A stretch of DNA of 64,000 bases from Pythium myriotylum (taxonomy: Eukaryota > Oomycota > Peronosporomycetes > Pythiales > Pythiaceae): the NCBI GenBank assembly GCA_023091665.1, contig JALJCQ010000008.1, forward strand, positions 1,240,001-1,304,000, in the 5' to 3' direction. Positions 19,570-30,113 of the stretch are shown here, piece by piece. The notes under the pieces were generated by a model. The model had not been told where the DNA came from. It worked only from the letters and a program-made list of their open reading frames with translations, and did no database searches. The position numbers and the translations under genes were made by a program. Numbering within the stretch: the stretch's first letter is position 1; every line of letters begins with the position of its first letter.

Positions 19570-20034
19570 ATGGACAAGTTCGTGGTGCGAGGCGACGCGG
19601 CGCGCGCGGCTGTCGAGCCGCCGACGAGCGCCGCGCGCCAGCGGCTGCGGCAGACGAGGATCCCCGACGCGGCCAAGGTCGTGGTGGAAGAGATGGTGCA
19701 GCACCTCCAGCACGAGCTCGACGACGCCACGAGCACGGCCGACATGCTGAGCGTGCTCGAGGTGCTCGAGGCGCACTTCATCTCGCTCGAGATGATGGAG
19801 AAGACGAGGATCGGAGTCTCGCTCGTGCGGATGGAGCGGCGAGCCGAGTCAGGTAAGGCTGGAGCGAGCTGCGGTGTGGAGTAACGAAGCTCACGAGGGG
19901 TTTCACGCACCACGACAGAGGAGGTCAAGGCGAAGGCTCAACAACTCTTGCGGATATGGAAAGCGCGTGCGAAAAAGGCGATGCGGCGACGGAAACGAAG
20001 AGTGCAGATGTACGGGAGAACCGTCGGGGAGTGA
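19570..20034 (+). CDS. Small stand-alone TFIIS N-terminal (LW) domain protein
   Basis: Exons 19570-19852 and 19919-20034, intron 66 bp (donor GTAAGG, acceptor ACAG, branch TAAC), 132 residues. Joining the exons restores the end of a TFIIS N-terminal domain: LEVLEAHFISLEMM and KTRIGVSLVRM before the junction, then EEVKAKAQQLLRIWKARAKK after it, which is the conserved (E/D)(E/D)VR..A..L...WK helix. A basic tail (RRRKRR) follows and could be a nuclear signal. Such domains dock transcription elongation factors (TFIIS, IWS1, Mediator 26, elongin A). The protein has nothing but this domain. In-frame ATGs at 19456 and 19489 could extend the N-terminus; MDKFVVRG is chosen as the start of compositionally normal sequence. 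Confidence 0.75.
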
Positions 20035-20094
20035 GCATGTAAGCAAACGGAAACAACGTTACAATTGGACCTCCACCACGACTTATCAGTCCTA

Positions 20095-21850
20095 TCACAC
20101 CAGCGAGTCCTTGACCCAATGATAGAACAGAACAACGTCCTGTCGGATGAGGAACCCTAAGAACCAGAAGTACGTACATCCGACGGCTCCAACAAGCGCG
20201 ATCGTGAACACGCTGAGATCCATGTCGCCGAGGTTGACGACGACCAAGTAGAGATTGATGACGCACACAATAGCCCCCAGTGCCCACCCGAGGATGATCG
20301 ACTGCTTGCTGTTTGCGAACTCACCCATGATTCGCTTGGAACTAGTGAAGATCAGCACAGGAAGCAGTGCGAACGGTAGCTGGATGGACTGGAGCACATT
20401 CAGGAATTCATCCATCCGATCGCTGTCTTCTGGGTGCTGCTCGCTCAGGATGGCGACCGTCATAGCTGGAATAAGCGCGACGCAACGTGTGAGCGCGACT
20501 CGCTTCCATGGCGAAAGACGCAAGTTGAGAAAACCTTCCATCACAAACTGACCCGCGTAGGTGCCCGTCATTGTCGAACTCTGGCCTGCGGCTAGCAGTC
20601 CAATCGCCCAGATGATCTCTGCATATCCTCCGAGCATATCACTGAGGGCGTCACCTGCCTGTGACAGGCCAATCCCCTGACACATGCCTGTCTTCCCATT
20701 CGAAAGCGTGCAAGTCCCATAGGTGGGAGCGTCAGCGCTGCCCCCAGGAACGCACGCAGAGTTGACTCCAGCAGTGTCAAACGACGCGGTGCAATCAGGG
20801 GAGAAGAATCCCTTGGCAAACACGGCGAGCACGGCGAGATTGATGAGAAACGACACGAACAGCGCACCACCTGACTCGATCGCAAAATACTTGTTAGCTT
20901 CCGCGACCTTGCGCAAGTTGCGGTGGTCCACCTTTCGGGTCTGTACGAGTGCCGAGTGCAAAAAGATGTTGTGTGGCATGATCACAGCGCCGAGGATGCC
21001 AACTGCCTGCGTCACGGCGTACGGCTGGACCTCTGGAATGAAGCCGCTAGCAACGTCCTTCGGGTCGATGTCTCCGCGCACAAAATTCGCCAAAAAGCAC
21101 ACGAGCATCACGCCGATGAGCGTGACAAAAAACGCCTCCAGCTTACGAATACCGTAGCGGTGCAGCGCGAGGAATGTGAACGTGTCCAGACCCGTGATCT
21201 ATACACAACAAGAAGTCGTGAGTGAGCGACTCGGTGCAAATCCCTCGTCCAGAGGGACCCACCAAACATCCGAGCCAGAGCGGGAAGTCGAAGAGGATCT
21301 GGAAGGCGATCGCGGAGCCCAGGACCTCCTGGATGTCGCTCCCCACAATCGCGATCTCGGTCATGACCCACAACACGAGCGACGCCCACCGCGGGAACAC
21401 GATCGTACTCATCTCGGCCAGATTCCTGCCTGTGACGACGCCGAGACGTGCCGCGAGCACTTGGAGGTAGAAGCCCATGACCGTCGAGGCGAAGAGCACC
21501 CAGATGAGCTGGTAACCGCCGTACGCGCCGGCCTGCAGATCGCTCACCAAGTTGCCCGGGTCCACGTACGCGATGCTCATGAGCCATCCCGGCCCGGCGT
21601 ACGCCCAGAGCGTTCTCCAGCTGCAGCGCGCGCAGTGTTAGAGCCCGCGACGGCCATTCTGTAGGGACTGCGCGACGGACCTGAACCAGTGCGTCGAGGG
21701 CGCCTCGTCGGGCGCCTGCACCTCGCCGATCGAGAGCGTGGCCATCTTCTCGACCGAGTCGTAGCCGCTCTCGTCTGTCGCGCCCTCCAGCAGCAGATCC
21801 GACTCGGCGCTCTGGACGGCCAGCGGCCTCTTGGTCGAGAGATCAGCCAT
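20095..21850 (-). CDS. NRAMP: NRAMP-family divalent metal transporter
   Basis: Three exons: 21850-21681, 21620-21263 and 21198-20095; introns of 60 and 64 bp (donors GTCCGT and GTGGGT; branch CTAAC in the first); 543 residues. NRAMP proteins are proton-coupled Mn2+/Fe2+ transporters with 11-12 membrane spans. Both metal-binding signatures are intact: DPGN (residues 77-80) in helix 1 and MPHN (250-253) in helix 6. The downstream AGQSSTMTGTYAGQFVMEG transport motif is also present. The splice sites were chosen because they rebuild AYAGPGWLMSIAYVDPGN and ITGLDTF, which are conserved. The start is the first in-frame ATG (MADLSTKR). It is head-to-head with PRMT7 (165 bp between starts). Confidence 0.95.
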
Positions 21851-22015
21851 GTTCAACTGGCGGCGAGGAAGCGTTCAACCAGAATGGTAATGTTGCCGTT
21901 ATGGTGCTAGAACGAATCGCCCTTCAAGATTCGAAGTTGCGGAAAGGAGGTTGTGCGAAGGTTACCCCAACGACCTCCCAAGAGATATCCATCCATTGCG
22001 AGCAGCTCACCACCA

Positions 22016-24295
22016 ATGTACGCCGGCGTGGACAAGTACGGCGGCGCGCTGGCGGGCGAGGGCCAGCCGCGCGACGGCGCCGCCGCGCCAGCACCGACTG
22101 GCCTGTCTCTGGAAGAAGCCATCGAGACCGCGGCCGCGGAAGAGACCGTCGTCGTGGACGTGCCGTACGAGTACTATGAGGACGAGGAGGATCCGTCCAC
22201 ACTGGTGCATGGCACGTCGCAGGTGCTGCTGGCCGCGCAGCTCAACCCGAACGGCGGCGGGCTCATGTGGCTGCAGCAAGAAGACACGCAGGACACCTAC
22301 AAGAACGTCGTGGCGATGTCCCAGATGACCTCGATGCTGCGTGACACCGACCGCAACCGCTGCTACGAGCTCGGGATCCAGAGCGCTATTGAGCTCTTCA
22401 AGCGCACGCACGATGGCCGCGCGCCGGTCGTGCTGGACATTGGCACGGGCACAGGTTTGCTGTCCATGTTTGCTGCTCGCCACGGTGCTGAGCACGTTTA
22501 CGCGTGTGAGATGTTCAAGCCGATGGCGGACATCGCCAAGAATGTCTCGGCCGCCAACTTTCCCGACAAGATCACGGTCTTTGCGATGCGGTCCACGGAC
22601 CTCACGATTGCGACTGACGAGGTAGAAGGCCACCTGCCGCGGCGTGCTGATATGCTCGTGTCCGAGCTTTTCGACTCGATTCTGCTCGGCGAGGCCGTGA
22701 TTCCAACGATTCGACACGCCATGGAGCACCTGCTGGTGCCGAATGCCATCATCGTACCTGAACGAGCGACTGTGTTTGCGCACGTCGTTCAAAATGAAGC
22801 AATGTATCGCATGAGCAGCTTCAAGGGCTCTTACCTGAACGAGGAGAAGCGTACTCGTCTTGCACGAAACGACACCGCGTGGGATTGCGCCGGCGGCAAA
22901 CCAGCACTACCTCTGCACATTGATGCTCTGAGTGACAACTCAATTGACTTGACGGCGTCCGCACCTGTGCTATCGTTCGACTTTACGACACTTCCTGCCG
23001 GGGTCGAACCCCTCGGCATTGCCACAGAAGAGATCAGCGTGCCCGTCTTGACAAACGGACAGACCCAAGCAGTGGTCATGTGGTGGGAAGTCACCTTCGA
23101 CAAAAGCAAATCGATCGTGTACTCTACAAAGCCTCGCGTCCAAAATTGGCAAGACCATTGGGTACAAGTCGTGTTCCCTTTGTCGAATGTGCTAGATGTT
23201 TCGACTGGTGACCTTCTTACGTTACGTGCTCACCACGACGACTTGCGAATCTGGTTTGATGTAGAGAAATCGGAATCCGTGCCCTCGCCGACCAAAGTTA
23301 GCCTGCCACAAAAACGTCCCAGTAGCTCGACGACTGCTGCCGAGAAGGCTCCATGCGTCTGCGGGCTTCATCTGGTTTGCAATGCGGAACGCGTATCGAT
23401 GCTGACAGAAAAAAGCTGGACGTCTGCATTCGACGGCGCGTTCCAAAAAGCCATCAAGGAGCTTACTACGAAGCGCTCGTGCGACGTCAGTGATTTAGCG
23501 TGCCTAGATGCGAGTGATGGATCCTTGTGCGCTCTTCTTGCAGCTGCGCATGGTATTGGGAATGTGACTTCCATTGAGTCCAAGGATGTGTCGGCGCGTA
23601 TTTTCCAGCAAGTGTGCGACGGCAATGTCCCCGACGCTGTTGAAGTCTTGTGCTGCGGGTGTAAAGGGTTACTCCCAGAGCACCTCAAGGGCGAAAAGCC
23701 AGTGGACTTGCTAGCCAGCGAAGTTTTCTACTACTCGATGCAGAATCTTCCACTGTGGCAAGCTCTCAACTTCTGGCTTCGCCGCACGGCCCTCACAGAC
23801 GTTCTTGCTCCCGGCGCTATCGTTCTCCCCGCTCGAGCTCGCGTTCTTGCGCTGCCAGTTGTGTTCGAACATCTCCACGAATGTTTCGGTGCCGTCGGTG
23901 GTGAGGTCGCAGGTTTCGACCACACGTATTTCGATCAGTTCCAGGGAGGATACTACACACGCAACTTCCCCTTCCCAGTGTATATGTACCCCTACGCTCC
24001 TGTCGCGAGCGAGCCGATTGAACTCGCCTCCTGGACGTACCATGACGACGCCCACAGCATCTCAACAGAGCTGGCAATTTCACTGCCCGATGGCGAGCCA
24101 AACGCCGTCATCGTTTGGGTCGAGCATGTTGTAGACGAGGCTGGTGACTTCATTGCGACGACAGGCCCGGCTGTGCGTTACGCGAAGCAACTCATTCGCT
24201 TCTTGCCGCCGGTTAACGGCGCATCTTCGTTACGCGCTCAGTTTTCGTTCAACGCCCTCGAGGGCGACGTAGCGATCAGTTTTGAGCTCGCTTAG
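22016..24295 (+). CDS. PRMT7: Protein arginine N-methyltransferase 7
   Basis: 759 residues, single exon, with the two tandem methyltransferase modules that define PRMT7. In module 1 the SAM site is DIGTGTGLLSMFAARHGA (Asp141 onward), with acidic ACEM after it and the double-E loop in SELFDSILLGE. The second module (about 480-759) is a degenerate methyltransferase with LACLDASDGSLCALLAAA in place of the SAM loop, as expected for the pseudo-catalytic half. PRMT7 enzymes monomethylate arginines on histones and RNA-binding proteins. The first ATG in the frame is used; the frame is open a little upstream but without an ATG. Confidence 0.93.
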   Translation: MYAGVDKYGGALAGEGQPRDGAAAPAPTGLSLEEAIETAAAEETVVVDVPYEYYEDEEDPSTLVHGTSQVLLAAQLNPNGGGLMWLQQEDTQDTYKNVVAMSQMTSMLRDTDRNRCYELGIQSAIELFKRTHDGRAPVVLDIGTGTGLLSMFAARHGAEHVYACEMFKPMADIAKNVSAANFPDKITVFAMRSTDLTIATDEVEGHLPRRADMLVSELFDSILLGEAVIPTIRHAMEHLLVPNAIIVPERATVFAHVVQNEAMYRMSSFKGSYLNEEKRTRLARNDTAWDCAGGKPALPLHIDALSDNSIDLTASAPVLSFDFTTLPAGVEPLGIATEEISVPVLTNGQTQAVVMWWEVTFDKSKSIVYSTKPRVQNWQDHWVQVVFPLSNVLDVSTGDLLTLRAHHDDLRIWFDVEKSESVPSPTKVSLPQKRPSSSTTAAEKAPCVCGLHLVCNAERVSMLTEKSWTSAFDGAFQKAIKELTTKRSCDVSDLACLDASDGSLCALLAAAHGIGNVTSIESKDVSARIFQQVCDGNVPDAVEVLCCGCKGLLPEHLKGEKPVDLLASEVFYYSMQNLPLWQALNFWLRRTALTDVLAPGAIVLPARARVLALPVVFEHLHECFGAVGGEVAGFDHTYFDQFQGGYYTRNFPFPVYMYPYAPVASEPIELASWTYHDDAHSISTELAISLPDGEPNAVIVWVEHVVDEAGDFIATTGPAVRYAKQLIRFLPPVNGASSLRAQFSFNALEGDVAISFELA

Positions 24296-24547
24296 ACATC
24301 TTAGACAAGTGTAGCCTAATCAATTTCAGTCTTCTCCTATTCTGCCACTGGAGTTGGTGGTGGCGTAATTCATGGTAGCGTCTCCTGATACACTAGCCCA
24401 TCACATGTGTCCTGGCGTAAACGGTTTCGGATGGCATTGTGAAGGACATTGAACATCCAGGAAATTGTGCCTGACACGACCTTGCAGCTCTCTGGTCAAA
24501 AGAAACTATTATTGTAGGGTGATTACAGCTTCTTGCTCTGGGCCTCA

Positions 24548-26476
24548 TCACTTCCTGCGAAGACGGCGCAAAAGTTCCTCGGGCAACTCCCGCGCTCTAC
24601 CTGGCTGCCGCTCCTTTGCCTTTCTCACACGGAGAGCCGCCAATGCACTCACGAGCGCCTTGTCCAGCTGTTGCTCGGCATCCTTGGACCAAGCTTTCTC
24701 GAAAGGATGCGACTCCAGCAGATGCAGCAACTCCGGGTTCTGTTCACGGAGATCTGATAAAGCCGGCTCGAGAATCTCGTCAATCGTAGTCTGTGGAGGA
24801 AGCAGTCGGAGACGAATCGTGGCAAGGAAATACACTCCTATCTCCTTTTCAAGCCGCGAGCGTGTAGTCAGCGGACTCTGTGCGAAGAATTGCTGGACGA
24901 GGGCTTGGTATTCGAGCACTTCCGCGTCTTCTGGCTCGATTTCGAGACCAAGCTTTGTCGAGACGTCCACATTCTCCTTAGTCTGGAAAGCCAAGTTGAT
25001 CCGTGTACGCACGACATTCATGTGCGACCACATTGCCAGCGACTGGAATGGCGGACCTCTGACGGATGAACCGGGCTGAAGGACATCAATTGGTGGGTAA
25101 ACGCGACCACGCGAGAGGTGGCTTTCAAGCACCACGGCATCATCGACGATCGACTGGACACGCTCCATGAACTCAGACACTTCGCCGGTCGCTAAATCTG
25201 GGGTATCCGCGATCGCCAGCGCGGTGAGAGACGATGGCACCGGCTTGACAAACTGCGCCGAGCGTTCCATGAGGACGGTGTGAGCACTGAGGCTGAGCTG
25301 CGAAATCTTTGGAAGCTTCATGGTTTGGACCAGACTCTCAACGACAGTCGTGTGCGTGGCTAGGTCGTCGTAGACCACTACACTGCGCCTCGACTTACTG
25401 CTGGCCATGAAATATTCGGCGAGCGCGCAGCCCGTGAATGGAGCGAGGTACTGCATGATGAGCGAGTCGCGCTCATCCGCTGACACAATCGTGGTGTGGG
25501 CCAATGAGTCAGTCTGCTCGAGAAACTGAACGATCTGCTGGACTCGAGAAGCGCTCTTGCCCACAGCTACGTAAACGAAGTGTGGCGGTTCCTTACCGCT
25601 CTCTTTTGCGAGCTTAACCTGCTGCGAGATAATGTCAAGCGCAAGTCGCGTCTTTCCGCTGTTGCGAGGACCAAGAATGCCGAAACGGTGGCCAAACGCG
25701 AGTGGTTTGAGGCAGTCAATCGCGAGGATCCCAGTAGAAAACGGTTCGTGGAGAGAACCTCTCGTCATCAGGCCTGGAACTGTCTTGGATCCCCACGCGA
25801 TGGACACGAGATCGTTCGCAGATGGTAACTCGGTCTCCTTGGCGTACTCGAGTTGGATGGGCTCGCCGAGAGGGTTCACAGCACGCCCTGCCAAGCGCGC
25901 AAGGCTCGCAGGTACGCGGAGCTCGTTGTCTTCAAGTCGAACTTGCATCCCAATCTGCACTTTGCGGATGGCGTCACTGGCGTTATCAGATTCCCGGAAG
26001 AGCGCGACGTGCGCGACCTTCTTCTCCAAGAACAACACGACGCCGCGACACACGCGCTCCGCACTCGCCGCGTCGTCATCCGCTGGTTCGTCGTCACTGG
26101 CATCAGCCGTTCTGTTGTACACTGCAACGACAGACCCGATGGTGGCGTGGCGAAGACCCGAGATACTCGCGATGTTGTTCTTGACGTCCAACACGGTGCC
26201 CGTGAGAGGAAGCGTGACGCCGTCGGGGGCCTTTGTGTCGCTCTCTGCAGCCACTTCCTCGCCGTCGTCGCCGCCCATGGCCTCCAGCATCTGCTGCATG
26301 AGCATGGATTCATGGCCGTCGCTCTTCTTCTTGGGCTGCGCAACGACGCGCGTCACGTGGAGACCACGAGAAGCGCTCGTCGAGTGCAGAGGCAGAGAAG
26401 ACGAGCCAGCGAGTGAGGCGACGCAGCGCGAGTGGCGCGGCAGCACGCGGCGAAGCACGCGCAGCGTCGGCGCCAT
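24548..26476 (-). CDS. Divergent nuclear ATP-synthase F1 alpha-like protein, probably mitochondrial
   Basis: 642 residues with an Arg/Leu/Ser-rich leader (MAPTLRVLRRVLPRHSR) like a mitochondrial presequence. The body follows the F1-alpha layout: beta-barrel region, AGRAVNPLGEPI, a TG-x-x-AID motif, Walker A as GPRNSGKT (residues 269-276; usually GDRQTGKT), VYVAVGKSASRV, QYLAPFTGC, and VYDDLATHT for Walker B. Two departures stand out: the conserved RRPPGREAYP loop is absent, and the arginine-finger region (usually SVSRVGSA) reads PGSSVRGPP. Residues about 125-145 hold an acidic insert. In sequenced oomycetes the true alpha subunit is encoded by mitochondrial DNA, so this is probably a specialised paralogue and not the catalytic alpha; that last step is inference. 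Confidence 0.8.
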   Translation of the reverse strand: MAPTLRVLRRVLPRHSRCVASLAGSSSLPLHSTSASRGLHVTRVVAQPKKKSDGHESMLMQQMLEAMGGDDGEEVAAESDTKAPDGVTLPLTGTVLDVKNNIASISGLRHATIGSVVAVYNRTADASDDEPADDDAASAERVCRGVVLFLEKKVAHVALFRESDNASDAIRKVQIGMQVRLEDNELRVPASLARLAGRAVNPLGEPIQLEYAKETELPSANDLVSIAWGSKTVPGLMTRGSLHEPFSTGILAIDCLKPLAFGHRFGILGPRNSGKTRLALDIISQQVKLAKESGKEPPHFVYVAVGKSASRVQQIVQFLEQTDSLAHTTIVSADERDSLIMQYLAPFTGCALAEYFMASSKSRRSVVVYDDLATHTTVVESLVQTMKLPKISQLSLSAHTVLMERSAQFVKPVPSSLTALAIADTPDLATGEVSEFMERVQSIVDDAVVLESHLSRGRVYPPIDVLQPGSSVRGPPFQSLAMWSHMNVVRTRINLAFQTKENVDVSTKLGLEIEPEDAEVLEYQALVQQFFAQSPLTTRSRLEKEIGVYFLATIRLRLLPPQTTIDEILEPALSDLREQNPELLHLLESHPFEKAWSKDAEQQLDKALVSALAALRVRKAKERQPGRARELPEELLRRLRRK

Positions 26477-26545
26477 GGTCACCGATGGGGATCTTGGCCT
26501 CGTGTCAACGGAGTTGGAGAGGCCAGCAGCTCAGCTCTTTATCCG

Positions 26546-26576
26546 CCAATCACATATGGTTTTAATTTCAACCAAT
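26546..26576. promoter_or_regulatory. Two CCAAT boxes in a bidirectional promoter
   Basis: CCAAT occurs at 26546-26550 and again at 26572-26576 in the AT-rich 296 bp between the start codons of the ATP-synthase-alpha-like gene and the 3-isopropylmalate dehydrogenase gene. CCAAT is a common eukaryotic promoter element; its use here is not shown. Confidence 0.3.
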
Positions 26577-26772
26577 TCAAACACACCATGAGGTAGCCAT
26601 GTTCAAAACCAGTGTCATAAATGTCGATAATACCATTGTATTTTCGACAGCCGTCTCTTCAAGAGCTCCATTTGCGCAATCAATCGCAAATCCAAATGCG
26701 CAACATCACTCCCAAGTGGAAGTTGCCGCGGCCACCTCTTCCCCATTCCGCAATCCGCTCGCTGTGCACGCC

Positions 26773-27935
26773 ATGAGCCCCAAGACCTTCAAGATCGCGC
26801 TGCTGCCGGGCGACGGCATCGGACCCGAGGTCTGCGACGAGGCCGTCAAGGTGCTCAAGACCGTCGGCGGTCTCTTCCAGCATGAGTTCGCCTTCGAGCA
26901 CGCGCTCTGCGGCGGCGCCTCGTACGACACGCACAAGACCCACCTGCCGCAGGACACCATCGACGTCGTCGCGCGCTCGGACGCCGTGCTCTTCGGCTCG
27001 ATCGGCGGCCCGCCGGACGCCCAGGAAGACCCCAAGTGGAAGGACGCCGAGAAGAACTGCCTGCTCGGCCTGCGCAAGAACTTTGGGCTCGCGGTCAACA
27101 TCCGCCCCGCCAAGATCTACTCGATGCTGCCTGACCTGTCGCCGCTCAAGCCAAGCTTGATCGCCAGCGGCGTCGACATGGTCATCGTGCGCGAGCTCAT
27201 CTCTGGCATTTACTTCGGCGAGCACTCGACTAACGGCGACGTGGCTACTGACGTCATGAAGTACTCGGAAGCAGAAATCAAGATTCCCATGCGCTTTGCC
27301 TTTGAGACCGCTATGACCGTAAGTGTTGCTGTGTGGAGCTTTACCACTCGAGGGGCAATTTGCTAACGTTTTTATCATTGGTGTATTTGCAGCGCACGAA
27401 GAAACTCACGGTCGTGGACAAAGCCAACGTGCTCGACTGCTCGCGCCTCTGGCGCAAGGTCGCGAAGGAAATGCACGTCGAGTTCCCGGAGGTCGCGTTG
27501 GACTTCATGTATATTGACAACGCTGTGATGCAGCTCATCAAGAGCCCTTCGCAGTTCGACGTGATTGTTACTGGCAACATGTTTGGCGACATTCTCTCGG
27601 ACGCAGCTTCCGTGCTGCCTGGCTCGCTCGGACTTATGCCATCAGCTAGTCTAGGCGACAAGATCCACCTCTTTGAGCCGATCGGTGGCTCTGCCCCGGA
27701 CATTGCAGGCAAGGGCATTGCGAACCCTATCGCGCAAATCTTGTCTGCCGCGCTGCTCCTGCGATACTCGTTCCAGCTCGAGACCGAGGCGCAGCTGATC
27801 GAGAAGGCCGTCGAGCAAGTTCTCGAGGATGGCGTGCGCACAGGCGACCTCACGCGCGACCACTCCCAGATCGTCGGCACCAAGGCTATGGGAGACGCAA
27901 TCGTCGCTAAGATCCAGGCGCTCCACAAGCAGTAG
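26773..27935 (+). CDS. LEU2: 3-isopropylmalate dehydrogenase
   Basis: Exons 26773-27318 and 27393-27935; 74 bp phase-0 intron (donor GTAAGT, branch GCTAAC, acceptor TTGCAG). 362 residues, the family norm. It oxidatively decarboxylates 3-isopropylmalate with NAD in leucine synthesis. Signatures: GDGIGPEV near the N-terminus, the substrate arginines in the LRKNF and NIRPAK region, [11 protein letters not shown], the catalytic Lys/Asp stretch (VVDKANVLD, then [12 protein letters not shown]), [13 protein letters not shown], and the NAD-site [15 protein letters not shown]. An in-frame ATG at 26599 would add 58 residues ending just before MSPKTFK; this could be a leader for organelle import or simply 5' UTR. 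I start at MSPKTFK because homology begins there. Confidence 0.95.
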
Positions 27936-28000
27936 TAGTAGTTTCACCGAATACCATTCTTTCAATTTGATTTCCACCGTTCCTTAATTAAATATCGTGG

Positions 28001-29086
28001 TCACTCGAAAACCTTGTTCATGTAGCCCGTGGCCTGGAGGACAATCCACGCAGCGCCGACGATCAGAGAGAAGGCGGCCGAGAAGATGCCGATGCGGAAC
28101 TCAATCAAGAGCGAGTTGCGGCCCAGGCGACCAGTGATCTCACCGTAGAGGGCGGCGAACACGCCCATGATCAGAATGGAGGAAACACAGAACGAGGCGA
28201 GATAGGCTGTGGACTTGCCCCAGTTGTTCATCACGACGGCAGGGAGCACACCGAGGATGCCTCCAGGACCAGCAATGCCGTGGACGATGCCGACCAGCAG
28301 AGCAGTGACCTACAGCCTCAGGTTTAGTGCAGATGGACGAGGGCGGCAGAAACAACATCAACAACTCACCCGTTGGGCCGTGGGGCTGGTGAACGAGATC
28401 TTCTTGCAGCACTTGGGGACATCATGGGTGTGCTTGTGGCCGTCATCACTGCTGGTCGCCCCATCCAATGCCAGGAGTGCGTGCTCGCACTTGGACTCCC
28501 TCGAGGCAGCGTCATCGACGCCGACCAAGTGGTAGGGCGTCGACATGGGCGACACCGCGTCGTCTACGTTCCGCTCGCAGACTTCTAAGTGCGCCGACCG
28601 GTCACTTCCTCGGCCACTCCCGACCGACGGGACGCGCTCGACGACCGGCTCAAGCGGGCGCGCGCCGACGATCGGGCGGCTCGTGCAGTCACAGTTGGCG
28701 ACGGATTCGGCCAGAGCCACTTCCTTGGTCTTCTTCTGGTACTTGCGCTTGACTTGGTGCGCCGTCCAGAGGCCGAGCGCGATCATGAAGGCGCCGACCA
28801 CGTAGTTGAGGTAGCCGCCGACGTGGTCGAGGTCGATGGACTTGCCGGCGGCGAAGAAGATGAGCGCCATGATGATGAGCCCGATGGAGTGGCCGCAGCC
28901 CCAGCGCAGGCCGAGCGAGAAGGCGCGCCAGGACGAGCCCGTGGTCATGGCGGCGAGCGCGCTCAGGTGGTCGGGGCCCGTGAGCACGTGGACGACGCCC
29001 AGCAGCACGCCCGTGCCGATGATCTTGGCGAAGGACGCGTGCGAGAGGGAGCTGTCCTCGCCGCTGAGCTGCCGCGTCGGCGTCAT
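28001..29086 (-). CDS. NicO-type nickel/cobalt transporter-like membrane protein, copy 1
   Basis: Exons 29086-28370 and 28309-28001 with a 60 bp phase-0 intron (donor GTGAGT, acceptor TAG, branch CTAAA); 341 residues. First of four clustered paralogues. Metal-transporter hallmarks: HVLTGPDHLSAL in the first helix region, RWGCGHSIGL in the second, and HGIAGPGGILGVLPAV in the second half, as in plant and bacterial high-affinity nickel-transport (NicO) proteins. A central hydrophilic loop of about 100 residues contains a short His/Cys cluster (GHKHTHDVPKCCKK), a likely metal-sensing or metal-holding site. It is predicted to move Ni2+, Co2+ or a similar ion across a membrane, which one is unknown. 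Head-to-head with copy 2 (156 bp). Confidence 0.8.
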
Positions 29087-29242
29087 GGGCGCTCGTGGGA
29101 AATGACGGTTCGCTGTCTGTCACGTTTGCGAACGAACCGCATCTCTATGGATGGGGAAGGATTCCGGACTTAGGAGGAGGCAGATCCAGATCTGCCTGCA
29201 AAAGGTCGCGGCCAATGGGCGCTCGCCACCGCACGCCCGAGC

Positions 29243-30113
29243 ATGCACCACGACCCTCGTGAGCATCTGGCCCACGCGCCGCTGTGGCAGGTGGCCGTCG
29301 CAGGACTCGCACTCGGCGCCGTCCACGTCGTCACGGGTGCGAAGAGATGGCTGCTTGCTCGTTTGGGGGGGCCGAGGCGAATGACGAGAGAGCTCTGTAG
29401 GCCCCGACCACCTGAGCGCGCTCGTGGCGCTGTCCAATGGCCAGTCGTGGAGACACTCGTTCGCCCTCGGCGCGCAGTGGGGCGGCGGCCACACGCTCGG
29501 CATCGTGCTGGTCGCCAGCGCCTGTCTCGCAATCGGCCACGCCCTCGACTTCGGCGACGTCGTGCGGCAGCTGCTCAACTACCTCATCGGCCTCTTCCTC
29601 ATCCTCATCGGCACTTGGACGTTGTACCACGCCGGCGTCGAGTATGAGCTCAAGAACAAGCCTCCGTCCAAGTGGGAGAGCGTCCAGTGCCAGGACGCGA
29701 CCTATATGTTGCTGTCAGCCGATGACGACGAGATCAGAAGGAAAGAGTATCTCTTCGCGAGCCACTCGACGGCCGCCGTCGGCAAGGTGCAGACCCTCGC
29801 CAGCGTCGGTGTTGGCGTCGTCCATGGTATCGCCGGTCCCGGCGGCATGCTCGGAGTGCTCCCTGTCGTGACAATGCACAGCTCCTGGTCGCGAGCTGCG
29901 GTCTATCTTGCGTGCTTCTGCGCCAGCACGATCGTGTGCATGGGTGCATTCGCCGCGGTGTATGGAGAGGCCACCAGACGAAGCAGTGCACAGTCTGCGA
30001 CAATCGCGTTCCGCGTGGCGGCTGTGTCTTCGGGAATCTCCATCAGTGTCGGCTGCATGTGGATTGTCCTTCAAGCGTGCGGAGAGCTGGACAGAGTCTT
30101 CGGTCACCACTAG
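29243..30113 (+). CDS. NicO-type transporter-like membrane protein, copy 2 (divergent, short loop)
   Basis: Exons 29243-29336 and 29401-30113; 64 bp intron (donor GTGCGA, acceptor GTAG); 268 residues. The intron falls inside the metal motif: HVVTG from exon 1 joins PDHLSAL from exon 2, rebuilding the same signature as its neighbours. The second motifs are QWGGGHTLG and VHGIAGPGGMLGVLPVV. It is the shortest and most divergent copy, and its middle loop lacks the His-rich stretch of the others. It is the only copy on the plus strand, so the cluster includes an inversion or an ancient head-to-head pair. Transport substrate unknown. Confidence 0.78.

Noticed and set aside
22980..23005. tRNA B-box-like GGTTCGACCCC on the minus strand
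   Set aside because: Lies inside PRMT7 coding sequence and has no matching A-box or clover-leaf arms.
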